IMG/VR virus record: IMGVR_UViG_3300030099_007188
Span: 1 to 30,213 of that record
Direction: 5' to 3' (one strand)
DNA length: 30,213 nt
DNA from: a virus
The notes under the pieces are model-generated. The model made no database searches and was not told the DNA's origin. It saw only the letters and a list, made by a program, of their open reading frames with translations. Positions 6,732-15,620 of the stretch are shown here, one piece after another; position 1 is the first letter of the stretch; each line of letters begins with the position of its first letter. Both the position numbers and the translations under genes were made by a program.

Positions 6732-7821
6732 TTGCTACTTCTATTGCTGATATAGGGGTTAATTTAATTAATTCCCTTGGTATATCCAAATTATTTATAG
6801 ATATTTTTAATTTTTTATTAGAATCATAAAATTTATTATTTTTATATTCACCTATATAATTTTTTACCTCATCATATTTAAAAGGTAAATAAATTAAATG
6901 ATATTGTAATTTTGAAGGTACAATTGAACTGTGAATTATTTTATTATCTATAGATATTTTTACATCTAAATCTTTTTCAATATCAAATAAAAATAATATA
7001 CATTTATTAGTTCCTATTTCTTTATTCTTTACCCATATTTTTTCTTCTCCCATTATCCATTTATATCCATCTCTAATATAATAATGTTTAATAAAATCGG
7101 TATCCATTTTAATTAATGTTTTTACTTTATCTTTCCAATTTTTATAAGGATAAATTAAAGAATTTTTATGATGGAATTTTTCAAACATATAATTTTCTGT
7201 TATTCCAAAACTTGATTTTTGGTAATAATCATTATAGTTAATACTCATTATTTGATTTAGAAAACCTCTTAATCTTAAAGCAAAAAATGACATATGAAGA
7301 GCAGGTTTATATTGTCCACCATCATTCATTTTTACCTTTCCATAATCTAAAATAACATTACAATAATATTTTAAGTCTCTTTCTGTTGTTCTAATTAACT
7401 CATTTGTTACATCTAAATCATAATTTAATACATAGGCAGCATCATATCCTAAATTATAAGCATATGTTAATCCTCTTTTCCATTGTTGTACTGCTGCATA
7501 TCCATAATCTAAGTATAAGGTGTTTATTTTATAATATTTATATTTTTTCCAATGTATAGTAGAACTATGTTCTAAGTCCATAATAGGATTACTATAATCA
7601 AATATAGTATAATCTGTTAAAGATATAATATCTTCTTCTACAGGATAATGTGAAAATAATATAATATCTTTTTTAAATACTAAACTTCTATTTAACCTAC
7701 TTAAAGTTTCTTTTAATACTTCTTTTTTTTCATCAGTATCACAATAAGCAGTAACTAAAAAACAATCCTTTTTAGCTCTAAATGGTTTCCCATAAGTTTC
7801 TCCTCCTATACTAAGCTTCAT
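6718..7821 (-). CDS. GT-A-like glycosyltransferase, paralogue of the upstream gene
   Basis: The N-terminal half (residues about 20-215) shares motifs with the protein encoded at 7811-8752: CDTDEKKEVLKETL against CDTDEKLEVLKDNV, then SHYPV against SHIPV, and FDYSNPI against FDKSNPI. Both continue to a hydrophobic strand ending in an acidic pair, here VLNYDLDV (131-138, D135 and D137), which would be the metal-binding DxD of a GT-A fold. The C-terminal 140 residues look like a separate beta-rich domain with many lysines. I cannot assign it to a named glycosyltransferase family. It is part of the coupled cassette, overlapping its neighbours by 11 and 14 bases. The region is extremely AT-rich: 7501-7560 has 11 G/C of 60. 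Sugar donor and acceptor are unknown. Confidence 0.6.
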   Translation of the reverse strand: MKLSIGGETYGKPFRAKKDCFLVTAYCDTDEKKEVLKETLSRLNRSLVFKKDIILFSHYPVEEDIISLTDYTIFDYSNPIMDLEHSSTIHWKKYKYYKINTLYLDYGYAAVQQWKRGLTYAYNLGYDAAYVLNYDLDVTNELIRTTERDLKYYCNVILDYGKVKMNDGGQYKPALHMSFFALRLRGFLNQIMSINYNDYYQKSSFGITENYMFEKFHHKNSLIYPYKNWKDKVKTLIKMDTDFIKHYYIRDGYKWIMGEEKIWVKNKEIGTNKCILFLFDIEKDLDVKISIDNKIIHSSIVPSKLQYHLIYLPFKYDEVKNYIGEYKNNKFYDSNKKLKISINNLDIPRELIKLTPISAIEVANDNV

Positions 7822-8752
7822 ATTCTGTAATTAATTGGTTAGTACTTGAATTATATTCTTCTAATAAATCAAAGTATTGGGAATTTTTTAAAGTATAACC
7901 TAATTTTTTAATATTATTAGGTAATTTACCTACTTGTTCTATAGTATCTAAAATATATGTCTTATCATTAATATATAATGTAACTTCTTCTTTAAATAAT
8001 CTAGCTAGATATTTAGGATTATTACTATTTTCAAAAAATATTCTAAAAGAATCATTATATGTATTTTGATTAAAAATAAAAGGAGTTCCAAAATCTATTT
8101 TATCCTTAATTATATCTTTATGTATAATATAATCATATTTAGCTACTAACACCCTCCAATAATGTTCTGCTGAGTCAAATGCTTCTTTACCATTTGGTTT
8201 ATTTACATAATCTTCTAGATTCATCATTGGTATTAGGGTTTTTAAATTATTTTTATGAATAATATTAAATACTAAACTAGGCCATCTTTCATCCCCATTA
8301 GAATCTATAACTTTAGAACATATAAATGAATGTTTAGGATTACCTAGCTGCCCCATTAAATTATCATTTAATTCAATATCATAATTAACAAAACTATAAT
8401 ATTCATAATCTAAATCTAAAGCAAATTCACTTGATTTTATAAACTGATTAAAAACAGTCCACCCATAATCAGGAAGATTTGCTTCTAATTTTAATATTTT
8501 GCCTTTTTTAGTAGGATGAGCTCTAGTATTCCAAAATCTAAATAATCTTAGGGGTGGGTGTAATATAGGATTACTCTTATCAAATATAAAATATTCAACC
8601 ATTTGTTGAATTTCAAAAGGTACAGGTATATGTGATACTATTAATATATTAAAATCAAATTGTTTTAATTTTTTTACATTGTCTTTTAATACTTCTAGTT
8701 TTTCATCTGTATCACAATGACATGTTAAAATAATTAGGTTTTTATTTTTCAT
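7811..8752 (-). CDS. GT-A-like glycosyltransferase, paralogue of the downstream gene
   Basis: This 313-residue protein begins NLIILTCHCDTDEK and repeats the motif order of the gene at 6718-7821, so the two are probably a tandem duplication. The putative metal site is FVNYDIEL (121-128, D125 and E127), a DxE variant of DxD. Between the first strands and this site is an insertion rich in P, R and K (about 63-92) that its paralogue has in another form. It lacks the long beta-rich C-terminal domain of its paralogue. Glycosyltransferase function is inferred from the alternating beta-alpha pattern, the acidic motif and the setting, not from a firm family match. It overlaps the large four-domain gene by 11 bases. 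Confidence 0.55.
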   Translation of the reverse strand: MKNKNLIILTCHCDTDEKLEVLKDNVKKLKQFDFNILIVSHIPVPFEIQQMVEYFIFDKSNPILHPPLRLFRFWNTRAHPTKKGKILKLEANLPDYGWTVFNQFIKSSEFALDLDYEYYSFVNYDIELNDNLMGQLGNPKHSFICSKVIDSNGDERWPSLVFNIIHKNNLKTLIPMMNLEDYVNKPNGKEAFDSAEHYWRVLVAKYDYIIHKDIIKDKIDFGTPFIFNQNTYNDSFRIFFENSNNPKYLARLFKEEVTLYINDKTYILDTIEQVGKLPNNIKKLGYTLKNSQYFDLLEEYNSSTNQLITEYEA

Positions 8753-11700
8753 AACAAGCTATATATTTAGTTTTATCCTTTGATTTTTTATATTTTTCAA
8801 TTGATTCATATTCAATATAATTTGTATTACTATTACTTTTAAACCAATCACCATTTTTATTTAGCAACTGAGATATAATAGGTTGTTCAGATTTATATAA
8901 ACTAAGTAATTCTTTTTTTATTGTTAATATTTCTTTATCTAATTTTTTTAATGATTTACCAAATACATAAAAGTTATTTGTTAAACTTTTAATAGTATCA
9001 AATACTTTTTTATGCATTGGGTGTCCATATTCACCTATAGGATTATGTGTTACTATTTTTTTCCATTTTTTCTGGCTTATAATATTTTTTATATTATATT
9101 CCTCTGTTGGATCTAAAACATCCTTATAATTTAAAATTTCATATGCTCCTACATTAAGTTTTTGCATTACTACTTCAAATTCTTTAATTCTATCTTTATT
9201 TTCAGGAGTAGAAATACAAACTACTTTATAATCAGAACCATATTTAATTAATTCTCCTCCTCCAAATATTAATTCATCATCAGGATGAGCTACTACCATT
9301 AATTTTGTACACTTATAATCATTATAAGCTGTGTTTAATACGTTATTATCTTTAGGTTTTACTGATGGATCAGGACCATGTATAAAATATGGTTCCCGTG
9401 TTATTTTATCGTACATTACGTCAAAACCTTGATTTAAATAATAATCATCTACCATTCTTTCTTCTTTAGAGCTATAATAATTATTCCATGTAACAGGCAT
9501 TACTTCTTTTTGATTAGATCCCCACATTAAATTATTTGCTACTCTTTCTTCTGAAAAGGAATTATCATCTACCCATATTTTTATATTTTGTTTATTTAAT
9601 TCTTCATTCCATTTTAAACAATTTTTAAAGAAATTTTTACATTTTTTATTATAAAAATAAAATCCTGTAGCTATGATAGTATTATGTGGGTTTCTATTTA
9701 TACCTTTTATAGCTGCTAATTCACCCCCATATTTACCTGTTAGTTTAATATTATTTATTAACCTCCATTGATTTATATCTCCATGATAATAGGTCATAAA
9801 TAAAGGATAATCTATTCCATCATTAATATGTTTTAATGATTTATCAATATTTTCAGTTACAAAAGCATCCCCATCTAACCAGGCATAATTTTCATATTCT
9901 TCTGTTAATGAATCAATACTAGCTAAATATTTAGCAAAATATAAAGAATAATCTTTATCATATAAATCTGGTTCTCGTTGGGGATTAAATGTTGGTTTTA
10001 ATGGGAAGTCTACCCTTTTATTTATTACATTAGGTAAATTAATTTCTGAGTCGCAATTAAACCCATATACTATTAGTTTATATTTAGAATATTTTAATAA
10101 ACTTTTAGCTAATACTTCTATCATAGATAAGTACCCTTTATCTCCTCCAGTTATCCATACAAAATTTTTTTCTTTAGGTTCTATTATATCTAATGCTCTA
10201 TTATAAACCTCATTTACTGTTAATGATTTCATACAAATATGTTGTAATGCAGTACCCTCATGTTCAGGACACCAATCCCAGTTTCCAGCATCAAAAACAT
10301 ATTCTGGTTTTACCCAGCAATCATGGCATACAGATTTATTTTCTACCTTAGTAACATTATTAGCAAATTCATACCCAAATGGTATAAAATTATTTATCAT
10401 TAAAGTATGCTTATTTAAAGCCCAATTTGCCCAAGATAATCCTGATCCTAGCCCTATAAATAGTTCTGCATGGTACATATAATTCCATGTGTTTTGCCAA
10501 TCTAGTTTTTCTTTATTAATAATATTTGGACCATTAAAACCTTCATAAGATAAATTAACTATTTTATATCCTTTTTTAGATAATTTAGTAGCTAATTTTT
10601 TCCAATTTTCATATGGCCACTCTTTTAAACCCGATGTTGATCTTGGACCTATACAAATATATTTTTCTTTAATTGGCCTTTTTTTAGGTTTAAAATTAAC
10701 ACCATGATTAATTTCTTTATATGGTAATCCTAATATATCAGTAGCACATTGTATTAAAGGAACGGTATTAGGTTGCACTTTATTTTTAAAACCATTATCC
10801 CATTCACCATCTGTTTTAAACCATCCTAATTTATATTCTGCATAACTATTATGAAGTATGTCTGGTTTTATAAATTTAATGTTTTTATAAGGTTCTAAAC
10901 CTTCAAACCATTCATTATGAAATGTACTAACTACAACTTTACACTTGTATTTATTTTTAAATTCAACAACTTGTGGCATCCAAGATAAGGTATCTCCTAT
11001 TGATTTTGAATCAAATGTAACTTTTACTACTTTATCCTTTAAATTAAAAGTATGTACTACTTCATCATTAATTTTTATTATCCAAGGAATATAAAAAGCT
11101 TTACTACATTTAGTCCACATATTATTTTTAATAACTGAAGAATGTATAATTTGATTAGTATCAGCATTAATAAATTCAACTTTATAACTTCTATCATTAT
11201 GTCCCTTTACTTCAACTTTAGGTCCTAAATTAAATGAAATTTCAATTTTATTATCAGGTATATTTTTTAAAAATTCATTAGTAGTATCATATGCTATTTT
11301 AGCTGCATTTTCCCATGTAAATTTAGTTCTAATAATTTCTGATTCTTTTAATGCTCTTTTTTTATGTTTATCATAATTTTCATAAGCATCTCTCATTACT
11401 TTTCTTAAATCTTTAAAATCAGGTTCATAAAATTCTCCACGTATTAAATGTCTATGAAAAGATGAATATTCCCCTCTTTGAGCTGGTTCCATATGACTAA
11501 TCTTAACTGGTAATCCTAAACCTTCTGCGAATTCTAATTGGCCACTACAATTTGAGTAAATAGAAGGGGTACCACAAGCCATAGCTTCAATTAAGGGTAA
11601 ATTCCATCCTTCGGATCTAGCACATGATAGGAACACATCACCACTTTGAAGATATTTAACATAATCTTCTCTACTAGGAAAATGTAATATTTTTAATCTA

Positions 11701-12467
11701 GGATCATCTAAGCCATACTTTTTTAATCTTGATTCTGTGTCTTTTAACCCATCTTTAGCATAAAAGTTATCTATAGATAGTATTAAATCAACTTCTTCTT
11801 CGGGACTGAATTCGTCTAGGAATGCCTCTACTAGTTCTTTAGTTGATTTTCTATAATCCCATCTTCCAAAATGCATAAATTTAAATCTTCCATCATCAAA
11901 ATCAGGTAATTTTACTTTTGGATCAGGTTTAAATAAATTTCCATCTACAGCTTCAGGCACTACCTTAACTTTATTGGGATCAGCTCCTTGTTCTATTGCA
12001 CATTCTCTTTGCCATTTAGATGCTACCCATAGTTGATCAAATGTATTCCATAATTTAAAAAAGTTTTCATCCATTCTAGTAGATTCCCAAACTAGATAAC
12101 CAATTTTAGGACCATCATAAAGACTATGATAAAAATGATGATTACATTCGTTTAATATAATATTAATGTTATGCTTAAATTCATTAGGATATTTAGTATA
12201 CATGGGGTGGTCTACTAATTTTTTATTAGGTCCATCTCCATTCCATAATGCTTGATTTATTAGTAATTTTTTATCTACATCAGTTAAATATGTTTCACCA
12301 TTATGGGGTTCATCATTCATTCCCTTCCATGTTTTTGGTGATATAGAAAAATTTCTAACTTTTAGAGGAGCTAGTTTTTGAAGTTCGTGTATTAAATTTT
12401 GGGCATGATTGTTATAACCACCATTTCCTATATAACTAGTATGAAAGTAAATTTTGGGTTTTGGCAT
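8742..12467 (-). CDS. 1241-residue four-domain glycan enzyme: GT4, TibC-like heptosyltransferase, GT-A, LmbE deacetylase
   Basis: Four enzyme domains can be read in order. (1) Residues 1-400 form a GT-B GT4 transferase with YIGNGGYNNHAQ near the start, FMHFGRWDYRKS (197-208) and the EX7E motif E286/E294 in SEGWNLPLIEAMACGTP. (2) About 405-765 resemble the TibC/Aah protein O-heptosyltransferases: FNLGPKVEV, SIGDTLSWMP, STSGLKEWP, FIGLGSGLSWANWAL (670-684) and an iron-finger set C714, C717, C733, C745. (3) About 768-1035 form a GT-A-like domain with WLDGDAF (863-869) as DxD. (4) 1053-1200 form a PIG-L/LmbE deacetylase with AHPDDE (1060-1065) and a second metal histidine motif, HNPIGEYGHPMH (1141-1152). 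No frameshift is seen. It is the first gene of the cassette. The joint task is presumably to build and trim a protein-linked glycan. Confidence 0.88.
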   Translation of the reverse strand: MPKPKIYFHTSYIGNGGYNNHAQNLIHELQKLAPLKVRNFSISPKTWKGMNDEPHNGETYLTDVDKKLLINQALWNGDGPNKKLVDHPMYTKYPNEFKHNINIILNECNHHFYHSLYDGPKIGYLVWESTRMDENFFKLWNTFDQLWVASKWQRECAIEQGADPNKVKVVPEAVDGNLFKPDPKVKLPDFDDGRFKFMHFGRWDYRKSTKELVEAFLDEFSPEEEVDLILSIDNFYAKDGLKDTESRLKKYGLDDPRLKILHFPSREDYVKYLQSGDVFLSCARSEGWNLPLIEAMACGTPSIYSNCSGQLEFAEGLGLPVKISHMEPAQRGEYSSFHRHLIRGEFYEPDFKDLRKVMRDAYENYDKHKKRALKESEIIRTKFTWENAAKIAYDTTNEFLKNIPDNKIEISFNLGPKVEVKGHNDRSYKVEFINADTNQIIHSSVIKNNMWTKCSKAFYIPWIIKINDEVVHTFNLKDKVVKVTFDSKSIGDTLSWMPQVVEFKNKYKCKVVVSTFHNEWFEGLEPYKNIKFIKPDILHNSYAEYKLGWFKTDGEWDNGFKNKVQPNTVPLIQCATDILGLPYKEINHGVNFKPKKRPIKEKYICIGPRSTSGLKEWPYENWKKLATKLSKKGYKIVNLSYEGFNGPNIINKEKLDWQNTWNYMYHAELFIGLGSGLSWANWALNKHTLMINNFIPFGYEFANNVTKVENKSVCHDCWVKPEYVFDAGNWDWCPEHEGTALQHICMKSLTVNEVYNRALDIIEPKEKNFVWITGGDKGYLSMIEVLAKSLLKYSKYKLIVYGFNCDSEINLPNVINKRVDFPLKPTFNPQREPDLYDKDYSLYFAKYLASIDSLTEEYENYAWLDGDAFVTENIDKSLKHINDGIDYPLFMTYYHGDINQWRLINNIKLTGKYGGELAAIKGINRNPHNTIIATGFYFYNKKCKNFFKNCLKWNEELNKQNIKIWVDDNSFSEERVANNLMWGSNQKEVMPVTWNNYYSSKEERMVDDYYLNQGFDVMYDKITREPYFIHGPDPSVKPKDNNVLNTAYNDYKCTKLMVVAHPDDELIFGGGELIKYGSDYKVVCISTPENKDRIKEFEVVMQKLNVGAYEILNYKDVLDPTEEYNIKNIISQKKWKKIVTHNPIGEYGHPMHKKVFDTIKSLTNNFYVFGKSLKKLDKEILTIKKELLSLYKSEQPIISQLLNKNGDWFKSNSNTNYIEYESIEKYKKSKDKTKYIACYEK

Positions 12468-12500
12468 GTATATAACTTAATTAATGTAACAATATAATAA

Positions 12501-12516
12501 CTTTTATTTAAATATC
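12501..12516 (-). promoter_or_regulatory. variant promoter-like motif before the glycan cassette
   Basis: The minus strand reads GGATATTTAAATAAAAG, which differs from the common GATATTTATAATAAAA by loss of one base in the core. It lies 33 bases before the ATG at 12467, in the 53-base gap after the gp15-like gene. It is the only candidate start of transcription for the cassette. Confidence 0.3.
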
Positions 12517-12520
12517 CAAA

Positions 12521-13453
12521 TTATTGTCGTCCTTTAGTATAAGTACCATCAGGATTTATAGTATTACCTTCTCCAAAAATACTTGCATCTGATACAACTT
12601 CTTGTGTAATGGATACTACTGATTTTGAGTTCCATTTTTGTATAGCAGTCATGTCTTTTTGAATGGTATCCGGTATGATATAACCCTTTAATGTAATACC
12701 AAAATTACCTTTAACTAATCTATCATTACCTGCAGTTAATTCTGTTGTTGAAGTAAATTGATCTATCCTAGCTCTAAACTGGAATCTTTCAGGATCACCC
12801 CAATAAGCATCTGATGCATATTCACATGACTCTATTATTTTATTTAATTGATCCATATAGTATGTTTGTATTAAACAACTATATTCTAAAGTTACAAAAT
12901 CAGGTACTGCAATTGCTTCATATTGTTTAACTGGTTTTCTATTATTTAAAACATCAAAAGCACTATAAAAATTACCATTATAATATCTTTTTTGCCATGA
13001 TTGATATAAATGAGGATCATTAGCATCTAATTTATTATAAACTGTTCTATCTTTAGATATTGTATCTCTTTTAATAACAATAATAGGTAACATAATAGCA
13101 CCTTTTTTATCTCTATAGTAACTGTCTTTTTGAAATGATACCCATCTTTCTGGGGCAGCATATATAACAGGTACTTCTCTTCTATTTCCGTTTTGGTAAA
13201 CAAAAGGTTTAATTACGTTTTCAAAATAAAAAAATACAGCTTCATCTATGTCTTTTATTCCTATAGAAAATGGTTTTGTATCATCATTTCTATAGCTCAT
13301 TTGTTCAGATCTATTAAATGGAATACCTGTTTGTTGCTCATTAGGAGTTACAGAAGGTAGATTAGGATTACCTCTTAATCTATCAAATGCAATCTGTTGA
13401 TCAGCACTTAATTGTTTTTGTCTAGCTGGTATAGGTTTTCTTATTTTTGTCAT
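12521..13453 (-). CDS. gp15: tail completion / sheath terminator protein, gp15-like
   Basis: This 310-residue protein has the segments I associate with gp15-like proteins of marine myoviruses: IDEAVFFYFENVIKPFV (residues about 68-84), VPVIYAAPERW, YRDKKGAIMLPIIVIKR, a NKLDANDPHLY loop, VPDFVTLEYSCLIQTYYMDQ and ASDAYWGDPERFQFRA. In T4, gp15 caps the tail tube and sheath and joins the tail to the neck. The gene follows the two neck-like genes with a one-base overlap, as expected for the 13-14-15 order. The first 65 residues and last 30 are polar and probably flexible. The call rests on recognised motifs and gene order, not on a search. Confidence 0.7.
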   Translation of the reverse strand: MTKIRKPIPARQKQLSADQQIAFDRLRGNPNLPSVTPNEQQTGIPFNRSEQMSYRNDDTKPFSIGIKDIDEAVFFYFENVIKPFVYQNGNRREVPVIYAAPERWVSFQKDSYYRDKKGAIMLPIIVIKRDTISKDRTVYNKLDANDPHLYQSWQKRYYNGNFYSAFDVLNNRKPVKQYEAIAVPDFVTLEYSCLIQTYYMDQLNKIIESCEYASDAYWGDPERFQFRARIDQFTSTTELTAGNDRLVKGNFGITLKGYIIPDTIQKDMTAIQKWNSKSVVSITQEVVSDASIFGEGNTINPDGTYTKGRQ

Positions 13454-13968
13454 TAAAATCTTTCTTTATATGGTGATATAGCTACTTTATCTGCTGGTAT
13501 ATAATAGCATTCACATAATGTTGATATATTAGCCCCGTATTGTCCTAATCCTGGATTTAATGGGTTTACTTCATTAGGATAAGTAGGATTTTTACCTGTC
13601 CAGTATTGGTTGTTAACTGTACTGTGAACTCCATAATAACCCTCTTGATACAGAATTATATCTCCTATTTCTGCTTCTACTAAAGCATCTTTTAAATCTT
13701 GTCTAAAGAAATAAAAATTAATTCTTTGGTTAAAAAATATTCCTTCTTCTGTTTCCCCATATTCTTGTGGATCTCTATCAATTAAACAATTGAATATAAA
13801 GGGACCATCATAAAATTTAGCACCTGATGATTCTCCATATAGATTGACTTTTGTTTCTTCTAGTTTATATTTGTAAAAAGATGCTTGTTGAGTAATTATA
13901 TTACCCAATAATTCGCGATTTAGTTTATTAACTAAACTCACATCTCTACTTCTACCGAACATTGCCAT
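13453..13968 (-). CDS. gp14: neck / head-completion protein, gp14-like
   Basis: This is a 171-residue protein. The N-terminal helix VSLVNKLNRELLGNIITQQ is followed by FYKYKLEETKVNLYGES, a strand-rich domain (about 50-130) with NCLIDRDPQEYGETEEG and QRINFYFFR, and an acidic turn, VEAEIGDIILYQEGYYGVH. Proteins of this pattern sit between the portal-adaptor and tail-terminator genes in divergent T4-like phages and act at the head-tail joint. T4 gp14 is longer (256), so equivalence is by position and motif only. A second ATG two codons in (13962) could also serve. The gene starts one base after the stop of its upstream neighbour and overlaps the gp15-like gene by one base, so translation is probably coupled. 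Confidence 0.6.
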   Translation of the reverse strand: MAMFGRSRDVSLVNKLNRELLGNIITQQASFYKYKLEETKVNLYGESSGAKFYDGPFIFNCLIDRDPQEYGETEEGIFFNQRINFYFFRQDLKDALVEAEIGDIILYQEGYYGVHSTVNNQYWTGKNPTYPNEVNPLNPGLGQYGANISTLCECYYIPADKVAISPYKERF

Positions 13969-13969
13969 A

Positions 13970-15118
13970 TTATCCTATATAAATTGTGTAAGGTACCATT
14001 GATGTTTCAATCATTACAGCTTCGGCCTCTTTAGCTCTTCTATCTAAAGATCCTAACCTTGATGTCTCATCAAAATATGCTCTTAATCTTTCTAATAATG
14101 CTGTTTTTTCTGCTGTTCCCGCTGCTATTAAATCTGATTGGTTTAGTGTTACATCCGCATTTGGAATAGGTATTGTACTGTATTTACCTCTTACATATCC
14201 TAACATTTCTTTAGCTATGGCTAATGTCATTTCAAATATCCATTGTCTACCAATAGGGTTAATTTCATTATAATTAGGATTAGCAAAAGGTACATTTGAT
14301 ACATTTGTAACAGCATCAGGGACTAATATAGACCCACTCTCTATTCTTTGGTTTCTTTCTAAATACTCAAATACTAAATTTCCACTACCAGTAATTGGTA
14401 TAGGGAATATCCTAACTTTATTATTATGAATTTCAAATGAATAATTAGACATTCTAACCATATCATTCATTTCAATTTGTTGAATAACTGAAAGGTCATA
14501 ATTTAAAGGCATCATTAAAAAGTTTATTGCTGGGCTATCACCACCAAATCCAAATGAATCAAATAAATTCATAGTACCAAATCCAGTACCTACATAAGGA
14601 TCATAATATCTAGTTATTGCAGGTGATTCTTGATAAAATACTCTTGTTATTTCAATACCTAAAGATCCTGTGATGCCTTGTTCTGCTGCCCAAGCATTTA
14701 AATCATAATCTTGTACACTTGCTGTTAGAGGTATTATACCTGTATACCATGGTACATTTCCACCAACACCTGCTTCTGAACCATATTGTTGAGCTAATCT
14801 AAATATAACATCAAAATTAGGTGTTATTATAGTATTATTTTGATTAGAACCAGATGGTAAACCTTCAAATGATAAAATATTATCTCTAATTTTATAAGCA
14901 TATAATTCATTACCATATATAGTAATTGCTTCTTCAAATGCTGTATAAAAGGATCCTGATTGTAATTCTATATCAACTAAAGGATATCCCATTCTATTAG
15001 CACAAAATATAGCTACTTTATCAGCATCTATTTGAAATGATTCTTGGTAATCATAAAATCCAAAAGGTGTTTGTCCTGGTTGAAATGAGGAACTACCTTC
15101 CCAAATTGGTACATTCAT
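13970..15118 (-). CDS. gp13: neck protein, gp13-like head-tail connector
   Basis: This is a 382-residue protein. An early helical segment (about 52-80) contains YTAFEEAITIYGNELYAYK, typical of connector/adaptor proteins that dock on the portal. A beta-rich middle follows, and the last 100 residues hold the helix IFEMTLAIAKEMLGYVRGKY, then VTLNQSDLIAAGTAEKTALL and a final helix with RRAKEAEAVMIE. It is the first of three adjoining genes placed as 13-14-15 between the capsid and tail genes. T4 gp13 is about 309 residues, so this is a longer and divergent form. The identity as gp13 depends on position and general architecture; that it is a virion head-tail joint protein is more certain than its T4 number. 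Confidence 0.6.
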   Translation of the reverse strand: MNVPIWEGSSSFQPGQTPFGFYDYQESFQIDADKVAIFCANRMGYPLVDIELQSGSFYTAFEEAITIYGNELYAYKIRDNILSFEGLPSGSNQNNTIITPNFDVIFRLAQQYGSEAGVGGNVPWYTGIIPLTASVQDYDLNAWAAEQGITGSLGIEITRVFYQESPAITRYYDPYVGTGFGTMNLFDSFGFGGDSPAINFLMMPLNYDLSVIQQIEMNDMVRMSNYSFEIHNNKVRIFPIPITGSGNLVFEYLERNQRIESGSILVPDAVTNVSNVPFANPNYNEINPIGRQWIFEMTLAIAKEMLGYVRGKYSTIPIPNADVTLNQSDLIAAGTAEKTALLERLRAYFDETSRLGSLDRRAKEAEAVMIETSMVPYTIYIG

Positions 15119-15131
15119 AAATTATTTTATT

Positions 15132-15572
15132 TTAATTACACACTAAAAAATACTCAATATTCCCTACACTTCCAGAAGGATGAGCCTTAACTGATGTTAT
15201 ATGCCCATATTTATTAAAATTCGCATCTTCTACTATTATGCTACCAGTAAAATTTGCTGATGATAACAAAAATGAACCTTGGGGTTTTAAATCAAAATTA
15301 ACTACTTCAGTTGAAGCAGATTCCAACATTAAATTGATTGAATGTGTTGTGTTTAAATTAGTTATTCTAGCATATTGTAAACTGCTAGTTACAAATTGTC
15401 CTGCTCCTACTACATTAGATAGATCAAATAAGGTACTTTCAGAACCTGAAGGTATTCTCAATACTCTATTATCTGAGTAAGAAATATCTTTAATAGTAAT
15501 ATTTAGATCACCACCTCTGGGGTTTGAATCTGTAAAGAGTCTTTCTCTTATTAAAAGATTAAAATCAGCCAT
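15132..15572 (-). CDS. small beta-rich virion-type protein, unknown
   Basis: This 146-residue protein, dominated by alternating hydrophobic and S/T residues, suggests an all-beta jelly-roll or Ig-like fold. Examples are LNITIKDISYSDNRVLRI and a last strand, GNIEYFLVCN. It has no membrane segment or signal peptide. It lies directly after the capsid gene and its terminator and has its own exact promoter-like motif 11 bases before the ATG, so it is probably made in quantity late in infection. A capsid decoration or minor head protein is plausible from its place and composition, but I do not recognise the family well enough to assert it. Confidence 0.65.
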   Translation of the reverse strand: MADFNLLIRERLFTDSNPRGGDLNITIKDISYSDNRVLRIPSGSESTLFDLSNVVGAGQFVTSSLQYARITNLNTTHSINLMLESASTEVVNFDLKPQGSFLLSSANFTGSIIVEDANFNKYGHITSVKAHPSGSVGNIEYFLVCN

Positions 15573-15583
15573 TATTATTTTTA

Positions 15584-15594
15584 TTATAAATATT
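15584..15594 (-). promoter_or_regulatory. promoter-like motif AATATTTATAA after the gp23 terminator
   Basis: The minus strand reads TCTAATATTTATAATAAAAA, an exact motif copy 11 bases before the ATG at 15572. It directly follows a strong terminator, so a promoter is needed here for the neck genes. This makes it the best-supported copy. Confidence 0.65.
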
Positions 15595-15620
15595 AGAAAT
15601 ATCTTTATTATTATAAGTAT

